DNA of 64,000 nucleotides, taken from contig NZ_CP035493.1 in assembly GCF_004135385.1 (NCBI RefSeq), positions 1,240,001 to 1,304,000 on the forward strand, written 5' to 3'. Made by a program: the position numbers and the translations under genes. Shown here piece after piece: positions 1 to 7,919 of this stretch (its first letter is position 1; the number at the start of each line of letters is the position of its first letter). The notes beneath the pieces are model-generated. The model searched no databases, was not told the DNA's origin, and worked only from the letters and a program-made list of their open reading frames with translations. The DNA comes from Xylanimonas protaetiae. GTDB lineage: Bacteria; Actinomycetota; Actinomycetes; Actinomycetales; Cellulomonadaceae.

Positions 1-157
1 GGGTGCGGGTTCGGGGTCTGCGTGCTCATGCCGTCCACGATGCCCGCGCGGACCGCCCCGCGGATATCGGGACAGCCCCCGATTCGACCCTGGAACCGCA
101 CCCGGAGGTCCCGGTGGTGGCCGCCGCGCCGGAGCCAGGGACGAGTGGCGCAGGTCA

Positions 158-171
158 CGCAAGCGCTTGCG
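158..171. promoter_or_regulatory. LacI-family operator palindrome
   Basis: The 14-bp sequence CGCAAGCGCTTGCG is a perfect palindrome with the central CG typical of LacI/GalR operators. It lies 46 bp before the ATG of the LacI-family gene, just upstream of its expected -35 region. Autoregulation of the regulator, and possibly co-regulation of the sugar operon, is inferred. Confidence 0.7.
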
Positions 172-216
172 GACTGTTGCGCATTTCTTACGGCGGCGCG
201 CGTACAGTCTGGAGCC

Positions 217-1242
217 ATGTCGAGACGTCTTGCCGAGGTTGCCAAGAAGGTCGGGGTCAGCGAGGCCACCGTGAGCCGCGTGCTCAACGGCAAGCCCGGG
301 GTGTCGGAGGCGACGCGTGCCACCGTCCTCACCGCGCTCGACGTCCTGGGGTACGAGCGGCCCGTCAAGCTGCGCGGCGAGCGCGGCCGCCTGGTGGGCC
401 TGGTGCTGCCCGAGCTCGTCAACCCGATCTTCCCGGCGTTCGCCGAGGTGGTGGGCGGAGCGCTCGCCCAGCAGGGCTACACCCCCGTGCTCTGCACGCG
501 ATCGGCGGGCGGCGTCTCCGAGGCCGAGTACGTGGACCTGCTGCTCGCCCAGCAGGTCTCCGGCGTCATCTTCGCGGGCGGCTTCTACGCCGAGCGCGGC
601 AAGGACCACGCCCACTACCGGCTGCTCGAGGACCGCGGCCTGCCGGCCGTGCTCATCAACGGGGCCATCGAGAGCCTCGACTTCCCGCGCGTCTCGTGCG
701 ACGACCTCGTGGCCGTCCACCTGGGCCTGAACCACCTCGCGTCGCTCGGGCACACCCGCGTCGGCCTGCTGCTCGGCCCCACCGACCACGTGCCGTCCGA
801 GCGCAAGCTCGCGGCCGCGCGGGGCTGGTTCGACCGGCACGGCCTCCCGCTCGACGACGCCGTGGTGGTGCACTCGCAGTACTCGCTCGAGGCCGGCCAG
901 GCCAGCGCGAACCGCCTGCTCGACGCCGGGGTGACGGCCGTCCTGGCCGCGTCCGACCCGCTCGCGCTCGGCGCCGTGCGGGCCGCGCGCCGGGCTGGGA
1001 TGTCGGTGCCGCGCGACCTGTCGGTGGTGGGCTTCGACGACTCGGCGCTCATGAACCTCACGGACCCGGCCCTCACGACGGTGCGCCAGCCCATCGAGCC
1101 CATGGGCCGCGCGGCCGTCGACATCCTCGCCGCGCTCGTGGCGGGGGAGGCCGTGCCGCACGAGGAGCTGCTCTTCGAGCCGGAGCTCGTGGTGCGCGGC
1201 TCGACGGCGGTCGCGCCGCGCTCGCCGGCCGAACCGCGGTAG
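217..1242 (+). CDS. LacI-family transcriptional regulator of a sugar operon
   Basis: A 341-residue protein of normal LacI length. The N-terminal helix-turn-helix runs over residues 4-50 (LAEVAKKVGVSEATVSRVLNG), followed by a periplasmic-binding-like effector domain that ends with the usual SVVGFDD and LTTVRQP motifs. The ATG at 217 is chosen because the HTH begins right after it; the open frame runs further upstream but carries no family sequence there. A possible -10 (TACAGT, 203-208) ends 8 nt before the ATG, so the mRNA may be leaderless. It precedes an alpha-glucosidase and a sugar ABC transporter on the same strand, so it probably represses them until an alpha-glucoside binds. Effector identity is unknown. 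Bases 1-216 hold only this upstream region; no other gene is seen. Confidence 0.93.
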   Translation: MSRRLAEVAKKVGVSEATVSRVLNGKPGVSEATRATVLTALDVLGYERPVKLRGERGRLVGLVLPELVNPIFPAFAEVVGGALAQQGYTPVLCTRSAGGVSEAEYVDLLLAQQVSGVIFAGGFYAERGKDHAHYRLLEDRGLPAVLINGAIESLDFPRVSCDDLVAVHLGLNHLASLGHTRVGLLLGPTDHVPSERKLAAARGWFDRHGLPLDDAVVVHSQYSLEAGQASANRLLDAGVTAVLAASDPLALGAVRAARRAGMSVPRDLSVVGFDDSALMNLTDPALTTVRQPIEPMGRAAVDILAALVAGEAVPHEELLFEPELVVRGSTAVAPRSPAEPR

Positions 1243-1274
1243 ATGACGATTCAGTCACGCTCTCTGTCGATTTC

Positions 1275-1303
1275 TTGCGCAGAGGTTGTCGCAGGCTTAC
1301 GTT
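1275..1303 (+). promoter_or_regulatory. Promoter of the alpha-glucosidase operon, leaderless
   Basis: TTGCGC (1275-1280) and TACGTT (1298-1303) are separated by 17 bp. The -10 ends 6 nt before the ATG at 1310, which places the predicted transcription start on the start codon itself. There is no Shine-Dalgarno sequence, in agreement with a leaderless mRNA. Confidence 0.6.
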
Positions 1304-1309
1304 CGCGGC

Positions 1310-2968
1310 ATGACGACGACGTCACGTCTCGCGGGCGACGACGCCGCGGCGCACCCCTGGTGGCGCCACGCGGTCATCTACCAGATCTACCCCCGCAGCT
1401 TCGCCGACGGGAACGGTGACGGCACCGGCGACCTCGCCGGCGTGCGCGCCCGCCTCCCGTACCTCGCCGAGCTCGGGGTCGACGCCGTCTGGTTCACCCC
1501 CTGGTATGCCTCGCCGCTCGCCGACGGCGGCTACGACGTCGCCGACTACCGCGCCATCGACCCGCAGTTCGGCACGCTCGAGGAGGCCGAGGCGCTCATC
1601 GCCGAGGCCGCCGCGCTCGGCATCCGCACCGTCGTCGACGTCGTCCCCAACCACGTCTCCTCCGAGCACGCGTGGTTCCGTGCGGCGCTCGCGGCGGGGC
1701 CCGGCTCGCCGGAGCGGGCCCGGTTCTGGTTCCACGACGGCCTGGGCGAGCACGGCGACACGATGCCCACGAACTGGCAGTCGAGCTTCCAGGGCACCAC
1801 GTGGACCCGCACCAAGAACCCGGACGGCACGCCGGGCCAGTGGTACCTGCACCTGTTCACGCCCGAGCAGCCCGACCTCAACTGGGAGAGCCCGGAGGTG
1901 CGCCAGGAGCACCTCGACGTGCTGCGCTTCTGGTTCGACCGGGGCGCTGCCGGCGTGCGCATCGACTCCGCCGCCCTGCCCGTCAAGGACCGCGCGCTGC
2001 CCGAGGTGCCGGAGATGCACGGCCCGGGGGAGCACCCGCACCTGGACCGCGACGAGCTGCACGAGATCTACCGCTCGTGGCGGGCCGTCGCCGACTCGTA
2101 CGCCGACCCGCGCATCCTCGTCGGCGAGGTGTGGCTGCCCGACACCGAGCGGTTCGCGAAGTACCTGCGCCCCGACGAGATGCACACCGCGTTCAACTTC
2201 GACTTCATGGTGCGCCCGTGGGACGCCGCGGCCCTGAGGGAGTCGATCACCGCGACGCTCGCCGCGCACGCGCCCGTGGACGCGCCCGCCACCTGGGTGC
2301 TGTCCAACCACGACGTCACACGCCCGGTGACGCGCTACGGCCGCGAGGACTCGTCGTTCGACTTCGCGCGCAAGCGCTTCGGCACCCCCACCGACCTGGC
2401 CGTCGGCACCCGCCGCGCCCGCGCGGCGGCCATGCTCACGGCCGCGCTCCCCGGCGCCCTGTACGTCTACCAGGGCGACGAGCTCGGCCTGCCCGAGGTC
2501 GAGGACCTGCCGCTCGAGGTGCTCCAGGACCCCATGCACTTCCGCTCGCACGGCGTCGACCCGGGCCGCGACGGCTGCCGCGTGCCGCTGCCGTGGACGC
2601 GCGGCGGGGCGTCGTTCGGCTTCGGTCCCGACGCCGCCCCCGCCGAGCCGTGGCTGCCGCAACCGTCCTGGTGGGGCGGCTGCTCCGTCGAGGCCCAGGA
2701 GCACGACCCCGCCTCGATGCTCACGCTGTACCGCACGATGCTGCGCCTGCGGCGCACCGTCCCCGAGCTGGCGTCCGGAGGGCTCGCCTGGTTCGCACCG
2801 GGCGCCGACGACGTCGTCGCCTTCCGTCGCGGCGCGGGCTTCGCCTGCGTCGTCAACCTCGGCAGCACGCCTGCCGTCCTGCCCGACGGCGAGGTGCTCC
2901 TCGCCAGCGGCCCGCTCACGCCCGACGGCGCGGTGCCGCAGGACACCGCCGTCTGGCTCCGGTCCTGA
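1310..2968 (+). CDS. GH13 alpha-glucosidase (oligo-1,6-/alpha-1,4-glucosidase type)
   Basis: A 552-residue cytoplasmic glycoside hydrolase without a signal peptide. It carries the four GH13 conserved regions: DVVPNHVS; GVRIDSAAL with the nucleophile D219; VGEVWL with the acid/base E273; and NHDVTR with D335. The N-terminal WWRHAVIYQIYPRSF and YQGDELGL motifs match bacterial alpha-glucosidases (family 13, oligosaccharide hydrolases), which act on short imported maltose- or isomaltose-like sugars. The start at 1310 is supported by a promoter that would yield a leaderless transcript; a longer in-frame extension to 1286 is not needed. The binding protein of the ABC importer follows after 20 nt. 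The exact linkage specificity cannot be read from sequence. Confidence 0.93.
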   Translation: MTTTSRLAGDDAAAHPWWRHAVIYQIYPRSFADGNGDGTGDLAGVRARLPYLAELGVDAVWFTPWYASPLADGGYDVADYRAIDPQFGTLEEAEALIAEAAALGIRTVVDVVPNHVSSEHAWFRAALAAGPGSPERARFWFHDGLGEHGDTMPTNWQSSFQGTTWTRTKNPDGTPGQWYLHLFTPEQPDLNWESPEVRQEHLDVLRFWFDRGAAGVRIDSAALPVKDRALPEVPEMHGPGEHPHLDRDELHEIYRSWRAVADSYADPRILVGEVWLPDTERFAKYLRPDEMHTAFNFDFMVRPWDAAALRESITATLAAHAPVDAPATWVLSNHDVTRPVTRYGREDSSFDFARKRFGTPTDLAVGTRRARAAAMLTAALPGALYVYQGDELGLPEVEDLPLEVLQDPMHFRSHGVDPGRDGCRVPLPWTRGGASFGFGPDAAPAEPWLPQPSWWGGCSVEAQEHDPASMLTLYRTMLRLRRTVPELASGGLAWFAPGADDVVAFRRGAGFACVVNLGSTPAVLPDGEVLLASGPLTPDGAVPQDTAVWLRS

Positions 2969-2988
2969 CCGAAACCCAAGGAGAGACG

Positions 2989-4389
2989 ATGAAGTCCACC
3001 GACCGCGCTGCGGCCTTCGGCCTTGCCGGGGCCCTGGCGCTCAGCCTCGCCGCCTGCTCGTCCGGCGGTTCCGACGGCGCCGACGCCGGCTCGACCGACG
3101 GCGCCGGCAAGACGACGCTGCGCGTCGTGTCCCTGCTGCCCGGGTCCGAGCAGGCCGCCATCGACGCCTTCGACAAGCAGGTCGACGAGTTCGAGGCGGC
3201 GAACCCCGACATCGACGTCGTGCCCGAGGAGTACGAGTGGAAGGCGACCACGTTCGCCGCCCAGCTCGCCGGCGGCACGCTGCCCGACGTGTTCGAGATC
3301 CCGTTCACGGACGCCAAGACGCTCATCGCCAACGGCCAGCTCTCCGACATGGACGCCCAGTTCCGCACCCTGCCGTACGCGGACAAGTTCAACCCCGCCA
3401 TCGTCGAGGCCGGTTCGAGCGAGGACGGCAAGGTCTACGCCATCCCGGCGAAGAACGTCTACGGCATCGGCCTGCACTACAACCGCAAGCTCTTCGAGTC
3501 GGCCGGGCTCGACCCCGACCAGCCGCCCACCACGTGGGACCAGGTCGCGCAGGACGCGAAGAAGATCGCCGACGCGAACCCGGGCGTGGCCGGCTACATG
3601 CAGATGTCGCAGAACGGCACGGGCGGCTGGCAGCTCACCGTGCAGACCTACGCGCGCGGCGGGCGCGTGCAGGAGCTGAGCGCGGACGGCGCCACGGCGA
3701 CGTCGACCATCGACAACCCGGCCACCGTCGAGGCGCTCGAGTGGCTCCAGAAGATGCGCTGGCAGGACAGCTCGCTCGGGTCCAACTTCCTGCTCGACTG
3801 GGGCACGATGAACGAGGCCTTCGCCGCCGGGCAGGTGGCCATGTACACGTCGGGCTCCGACGTCTTCACGTCGATGGTCCAGTCGAACGGCCTCGACCCG
3901 GCCACGTACGGCCTGGCCGCGCTGCCGCTGAGCGACGCGCCCGACGCCGGCGTGCTGTCCGGCGGCACGCTCGCCGCAGTGCCCGCCGGTGCCTCCGACG
4001 CCGTCAAGGACGCGGCCATCGCGTGGATCGACTTCTTCTACACCGCCAAGCTCGTGGACCAGGACCGCGCCGTCGCCGACGCCCGGACCCTCGTCGCCGA
4101 CGACCAGCCGGTCGGCACGCCCGTGCTGCCCATGTTCGGGCGCGAGCAGTGGGAGCAGAACCAGGAGTGGATCAAGGACTACATCAACGTCCCGCTCGAC
4201 CAGATGCAGTCGTACATCGACTCGATGTTCGACCTGCCGCTCGTCAACGAGCCCTCGCGCCACACGCAGGAGATCTACGCGCTCATGGACCCGGTCGTCC
4301 AGGCCGTGCTCACCGATCAGGACGCCGACATCGCGTCCCTCCTCGCCGACGCCGACCAGCAGGCGCAGGCGCTGCTCGACCAGGACTGA
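2989..4389 (+). CDS. Extracellular sugar-binding lipoprotein of an ABC transporter
   Basis: A 466-residue family 1 solute-binding protein. The signal peptide ends in the lipobox LAAC (Cys23), so the mature protein is anchored to the outer face of the membrane. The following sequence has the usual MalE-like layout, with a DxFEAANPDIDV-type stretch and a long C-terminal lobe. A good ribosome site (AAGGAGAG) precedes the ATG. It delivers an oligosaccharide, probably an alpha-glucoside given the adjacent glucosidase, to the two permeases that follow with 1-nt spacing. Confidence 0.93.
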   Translation: MKSTDRAAAFGLAGALALSLAACSSGGSDGADAGSTDGAGKTTLRVVSLLPGSEQAAIDAFDKQVDEFEAANPDIDVVPEEYEWKATTFAAQLAGGTLPDVFEIPFTDAKTLIANGQLSDMDAQFRTLPYADKFNPAIVEAGSSEDGKVYAIPAKNVYGIGLHYNRKLFESAGLDPDQPPTTWDQVAQDAKKIADANPGVAGYMQMSQNGTGGWQLTVQTYARGGRVQELSADGATATSTIDNPATVEALEWLQKMRWQDSSLGSNFLLDWGTMNEAFAAGQVAMYTSGSDVFTSMVQSNGLDPATYGLAALPLSDAPDAGVLSGGTLAAVPAGASDAVKDAAIAWIDFFYTAKLVDQDRAVADARTLVADDQPVGTPVLPMFGREQWEQNQEWIKDYINVPLDQMQSYIDSMFDLPLVNEPSRHTQEIYALMDPVVQAVLTDQDADIASLLADADQQAQALLDQD

Positions 4390-4390
4390 C

Positions 4391-5398
4391 GTGAGCCGCC
4401 CCACCGTGCCCGAGACGACGACGCCGACCGATCTCGCGCCGAACCCTCCCTCCACGGCCGGGGCACTCGCGCCCCGTCCGCGCCGGACCTCCGCCCGCGC
4501 TCTCGTCGACAGCGTCGCGGCGTGGGTCCGGCGCGGCGGGCCGCACCACCTCGTGTTCCTGCTGCCGACGCTCGTCATCTTCGGGGTGTTCTCCTGGACC
4601 CCGATCGTGCGGTCGGTGGTCATGAGCTTCCAGAAGACGAACCTGGTCACGCCCCCGACGTGGGTGGGCTGGGACAACTTCCAGTTCGTCCTGAACGACC
4701 CGCTGCTGGGCACCGCGGTGCGCAACACGCTGTGGTTCGCGCTGCTCGCGCTGATCATCGGGTACCCCGTGCCGCTCGTCGTCGCCGTCCTCATGAGCGA
4801 GGTGAGGCGGGCCAAGGGGCTGTACTCGGCGCTCGCCTACCTGCCCGTCGTCGTGCCGCCCGTCGTGTCCGTGCTGCTGTGGCGGGTGTTCTACAACGCC
4901 TCGCCCACGGGCGTGTTCAACACGATCCTCGGCTGGGTGGGCCTGGGCCCGTACCCCTGGCTGCAGGACCAGACGTGGGCCATGCCCTCGCTCGTGCTCG
5001 CCGCCACCTGGGCCGGCGCGGGCGGGACGATCATCATCTACCTGGCCGCGCTCGTGTCCGTCCCGCCCGAGCTGTACGACGCCGCCGAGGTGGACGGCGC
5101 CGGCGTCTGGCGCAAGGTGTGGCACGTGACGATGCCGCAGCTGCGCGGCGTCCTGTTCATCACGCTGATCCTGCAGGTCATCGCGACCGCGCAGGTGTTC
5201 CTCGAGCCGTACCTGTTCACGGGCGGCGGCCCCGCCAACGCGACGCTCACGGTGCTGCTGCTCATCTACCGGTACGCGTTCCAGAACTCGCTGGGCGGCA
5301 ACTACGGGGCGGCCACCGCGCTCTCGCTCATGCTCGCCGTGGTCCTCGCGCTGTTCTCCCTGCTGTACTTCCGCCTCACGAAGAGCTGGAGCCAGTGA
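4391..5398 (+). CDS. Sugar ABC transporter permease, MalF type
   Basis: A 335-residue inner-membrane permease with about six transmembrane helices. The EAA loop reads YDAAEVDGAG and would contact the ATPase. The GTG at 4391 starts one base after the stop of the binding protein; the frame is open further upstream but that part overlaps the binding protein gene. The stop codon overlaps the next ATG by one base (TGATG), so the two permeases are translationally coupled. No ATPase gene is in the cluster, as is common for actinobacterial sugar importers that share one MsiK-type ATPase. Confidence 0.93.
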   Translation: MSRPTVPETTTPTDLAPNPPSTAGALAPRPRRTSARALVDSVAAWVRRGGPHHLVFLLPTLVIFGVFSWTPIVRSVVMSFQKTNLVTPPTWVGWDNFQFVLNDPLLGTAVRNTLWFALLALIIGYPVPLVVAVLMSEVRRAKGLYSALAYLPVVVPPVVSVLLWRVFYNASPTGVFNTILGWVGLGPYPWLQDQTWAMPSLVLAATWAGAGGTIIIYLAALVSVPPELYDAAEVDGAGVWRKVWHVTMPQLRGVLFITLILQVIATAQVFLEPYLFTGGGPANATLTVLLLIYRYAFQNSLGGNYGAATALSLMLAVVLALFSLLYFRLTKSWSQ

Positions 5399-6345
5399 TG
5401 ACGACGACGTCCACGCCCGCCACCACCGCTGCGGTCGCGCGCCGCGGCGCACGGGCCGCGGCGTCGTCCGCGGACCGCGCCGTCGTCTCGGCGTCCGACT
5501 GGCGGCGGCCCGACGTGCGCTGGGGCCTCGGCGCCATGCACGTCGTGCTGCTCGTGCTGCTCGTCGTCGTCGGGCTGGGGCCGCTGCTCATGCTGGCCCG
5601 GTTCGCCGTCACGCCGACGCAGGACATCCTGCGCACGCCCATGGACGTCTTCCCGCACGGGATCGCCTGGTCGAACCTCGACGAGGCATGGAACGACGTC
5701 CAGATCAGCCGCTACTTCCTCAACACCGTGTGGCTCGCGGCCGGGTCGTGGGCGTCGCAGCTGCTCGTCGCCACCACGGGCGGGTACGTGCTGTCCGTGC
5801 TGCGACCCGCGTACGGCAAGGTGGTCGAGGCGCTCGTGCTCGCGACGATGTTCATCCCGGCCGTGGTGCTGCTGGTGCCGCTGTACCTGACGATCCTCGA
5901 CCCGCCCCTGCTCACGACGTCGCTCGTCAACAGCTTCTGGGCGGTGTGGCTGCCCGCGGGCGCATCGGCGTTCAACCTGCTGCTGGTGCGACGGTTCTTC
6001 GACTCGCTGCCGCGCGAGGTGTTCGAGGCCGCGCGCGTCGACGGCGCCGGGCCGTACCGGCTGTTCTGGTCCGTGGTGCTGCCGATGTCGAAGCCGATCC
6101 TCGGCGTCGTCTCGGTGTTCGCCGTCATCGCGAGCTGGAAGGACTTCCTCTGGCCGCTGCTCGTGCTGCGCGACCCGGCGATCCAGCCGCTGTCCGTGCG
6201 GCTGCCGTCCATCCAGGGCACCACCGACCTGGGCGTCTTCCTCGCCGCGCTCGCCATCGCGACCGTCATCCCCGTGGCGATGTTCCTCGCGTTCCAGCGG
6301 CTGTTCCTGGGCGGCGCGGGGCTGGGCGGGGCGGTCAAGGGCTGA
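5398..6345 (+). CDS. Sugar ABC transporter permease, MalG type
   Basis: A 315-residue permease with a roughly 45-residue cytoplasmic N-terminus and six predicted transmembrane helices. The EAA loop reads FEAARVDGAGPY and is followed by LPMSKP. It is the second channel subunit and pairs with the preceding MalF-like protein. Its 3' end overlaps the convergent APH-like gene by 11 bp, which leaves no room for a free-standing terminator. Confidence 0.93.
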   Translation: MTTTSTPATTAAVARRGARAAASSADRAVVSASDWRRPDVRWGLGAMHVVLLVLLVVVGLGPLLMLARFAVTPTQDILRTPMDVFPHGIAWSNLDEAWNDVQISRYFLNTVWLAAGSWASQLLVATTGGYVLSVLRPAYGKVVEALVLATMFIPAVVLLVPLYLTILDPPLLTTSLVNSFWAVWLPAGASAFNLLLVRRFFDSLPREVFEAARVDGAGPYRLFWSVVLPMSKPILGVVSVFAVIASWKDFLWPLLVLRDPAIQPLSVRLPSIQGTTDLGVFLAALAIATVIPVAMFLAFQRLFLGGAGLGGAVKG

Positions 6346-7273
6346 GCACGGCCCGCAGGCGCCGGCGGCACGCGAGCGAGAACGCAGGCCAGCGGGTGCG
6401 GTAGTAGGGGATGCCCGTCACCGCCTGGACCAGCACCCAGCCTCGGGCCCGCTCGACGGCGGCCGCGGCGTCGGCGGGGGACAGGCCCGCGGTCGCCTCG
6501 GCCAGGAACTCTTTGCGCTCCTCGCCCGCGAAGAGCCACCAGGCCGGGCCCAGGTCCACGGCGGCGTCGCCGACGCCCAGCCCGCCCCAGTCGATCACGG
6601 CGCTCAGCCGACCGTCGTGGACCAGCAGGTTGCCGGGCAGCAGGTCGCCGTGGATCCACACGGCCTCCGACGACGCGGGCGCGGCGAGCACGCGCTCCCA
6701 CAGCGCGGCGGCGGCCGGGACGTCGACGGGGGCGTCGCCGGAGGGCTCGCCCGCCGCGACGGCCGCGAGGTTCTCGCGGACGATGGCGTCGAGCCGCGCG
6801 ATCGGGACGCCGCGGGACGTGCCCTCCTTGACCGGGCCGCCTGCGGGGTCGACGTCACGCAGGGCGCGCACGAACCGGCCGAGGTCGCGCGCGACGCCGC
6901 GGGCGCCGAGCGGCTCGCCGCCCAGCGGGTCGCCCGGGGAGCGGCCCGGCAGCCACGGCACGACCGACCAGCGGAACGGGTACGCGTCGTCGGGCTCGCC
7001 CAGGGCCACCGGTGCGGGCACCGCGAGCGGGAGGCGCGGACCGAGCGCCGGCAGCCAGCGCGCGTCGCTCACGGCCTGCGCGGACGCCCACTCGATCTTG
7101 GGCAGCCGCACCAGGTACGGCGGGTCGGCGGGGTCGCCGAGCAGGAAGAGGCGGTGGTCGGTGCCGCCGTCGGCGAGCGGCGTCACGGGCAGGTGGGCCA
7201 GCCACGGCACCTGGGTCGCGACCAGCCGGCGGGCGTCGTCGACGGTCACCCGGACCTCGTCGTCGTGCATCAC
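6335..7273 (-). CDS. APH-family aminoglycoside/small-molecule phosphotransferase
   Basis: A 312-residue protein of the APH/choline-kinase fold. The Brenner motif HGDLLPGNLLV gives the catalytic Asp, and VIDWGGLGVGDAAVDLG gives the metal-binding DWG region. Similar proteins are annotated as aminoglycoside phosphotransferases, but most chromosomal members have unknown substrates, so resistance should not be assumed. The GTG at 7273 is preferred over the adjacent ATG at 7270, because TAACGT lies 7 nt upstream of it. Confidence 0.85.
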   Translation of the reverse strand: MMHDDEVRVTVDDARRLVATQVPWLAHLPVTPLADGGTDHRLFLLGDPADPPYLVRLPKIEWASAQAVSDARWLPALGPRLPLAVPAPVALGEPDDAYPFRWSVVPWLPGRSPGDPLGGEPLGARGVARDLGRFVRALRDVDPAGGPVKEGTSRGVPIARLDAIVRENLAAVAAGEPSGDAPVDVPAAAALWERVLAAPASSEAVWIHGDLLPGNLLVHDGRLSAVIDWGGLGVGDAAVDLGPAWWLFAGEERKEFLAEATAGLSPADAAAAVERARGWVLVQAVTGIPYYRTRWPAFSLACRRRLRAVLSP

Positions 7274-7280
7274 GTCGCCG

Positions 7281-7286
7281 ACGTTA
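7281..7286 (-). promoter_or_regulatory. -10 box of the APH-like gene
   Basis: TAACGT on the minus strand ends 7 nt before the GTG at 7273. No Shine-Dalgarno sequence is present, so a leaderless transcript is inferred. Confidence 0.45.
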
Positions 7287-7315
7287 CGGTGCCGCCCGGC
7301 CGGGACGGAAGGCGA

Positions 7316-7831
7316 TCATGGACGGCCGAGGGCCGCGTCGAAGGCGTCCCCCAGGCGCTCGCTGAAGAGCACGAACCGCACGTGCTCGACGCCGTCGCCC
7401 CCCCATCCGCGGACCGCGCCGACCGCGGCCGCCGCCGCGTCGCCCGGCGACCAGCCGTAGACGCCCGCGCCCACCGCCGGGAACGCGACGGAGCGGGCGC
7501 CGACGTCGGCGGCGACGTCGAGCGAGCGCGTGAAGCACGACGCGAGCAGGGCCGGGTCGGTCTGGCCGCGGTGCCGGTTCGGGCCGACGGTGTGGACGAC
7601 CCAGCGAGCGGGCAGGTCGAAGCCGGGGGTGGCGACGGCGTCACCGACGGGCAGGCCGTCCGGGTAGGCGGTGCGGCGCACGCGCCGGCACGCCTCGAGC
7701 AGCCGCGGCCCGGCGGCCGCGTGGATCGCGCCGTCCACCCCGCCGCCGCCCAGCAGCGTCGTGTTGGCGGCGTTGACGATCGCGTCGGCGTCGACGCGCG
7801 TGATGTCGCCGAGCTCGGTCGTGATCAGCAC
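7316..7831 (-). CDS. Macrodomain protein (O-acetyl-ADP-ribose deacetylase-like)
   Basis: A 171-residue stand-alone macrodomain. It starts ITTELGDITRVDADAIVNAAN and contains the ligand loops GGGGVDGAIHAAAG and FPAVGAGVYGW that bind ADP-ribose. The family hydrolyses ADP-ribosyl esters such as O-acetyl-ADP-ribose or removes mono-ADP-ribose from proteins. The GTG at 7831 is chosen over a start at 7876. The macrodomain normally begins within a few residues of the start, and a TACCGT box sits exactly 6 nt upstream of this GTG. Confidence 0.87.
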   Translation of the reverse strand: MLITTELGDITRVDADAIVNAANTTLLGGGGVDGAIHAAAGPRLLEACRRVRRTAYPDGLPVGDAVATPGFDLPARWVVHTVGPNRHRGQTDPALLASCFTRSLDVAADVGARSVAFPAVGAGVYGWSPGDAAAAAVGAVRGWGGDGVEHVRFVLFSERLGDAFDAALGRP

Positions 7832-7837
7832 GTCACG

Positions 7838-7843
7838 ACGGTA
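7838..7843 (-). promoter_or_regulatory. -10 box of the macrodomain gene
   Basis: TACCGT on the minus strand lies 6 nt before the GTG at 7831. This spacing recurs at other leaderless genes in the window and decides the start codon here. Confidence 0.5.
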
Positions 7844-7919
7844 CGCCGCGAGGCCGCGGCGCCGGCGGACCGCCACCTCCTCCCGTGCGCGCGCGACAAC
7901 GGGGACGGGTGGCGGGGAG

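Noticed and set aside
6335..7273. Aminoglycoside resistance gene
   Set aside because: The APH fold is clear, but chromosomal members have many substrates and no residue pattern here points to an aminoglycoside.
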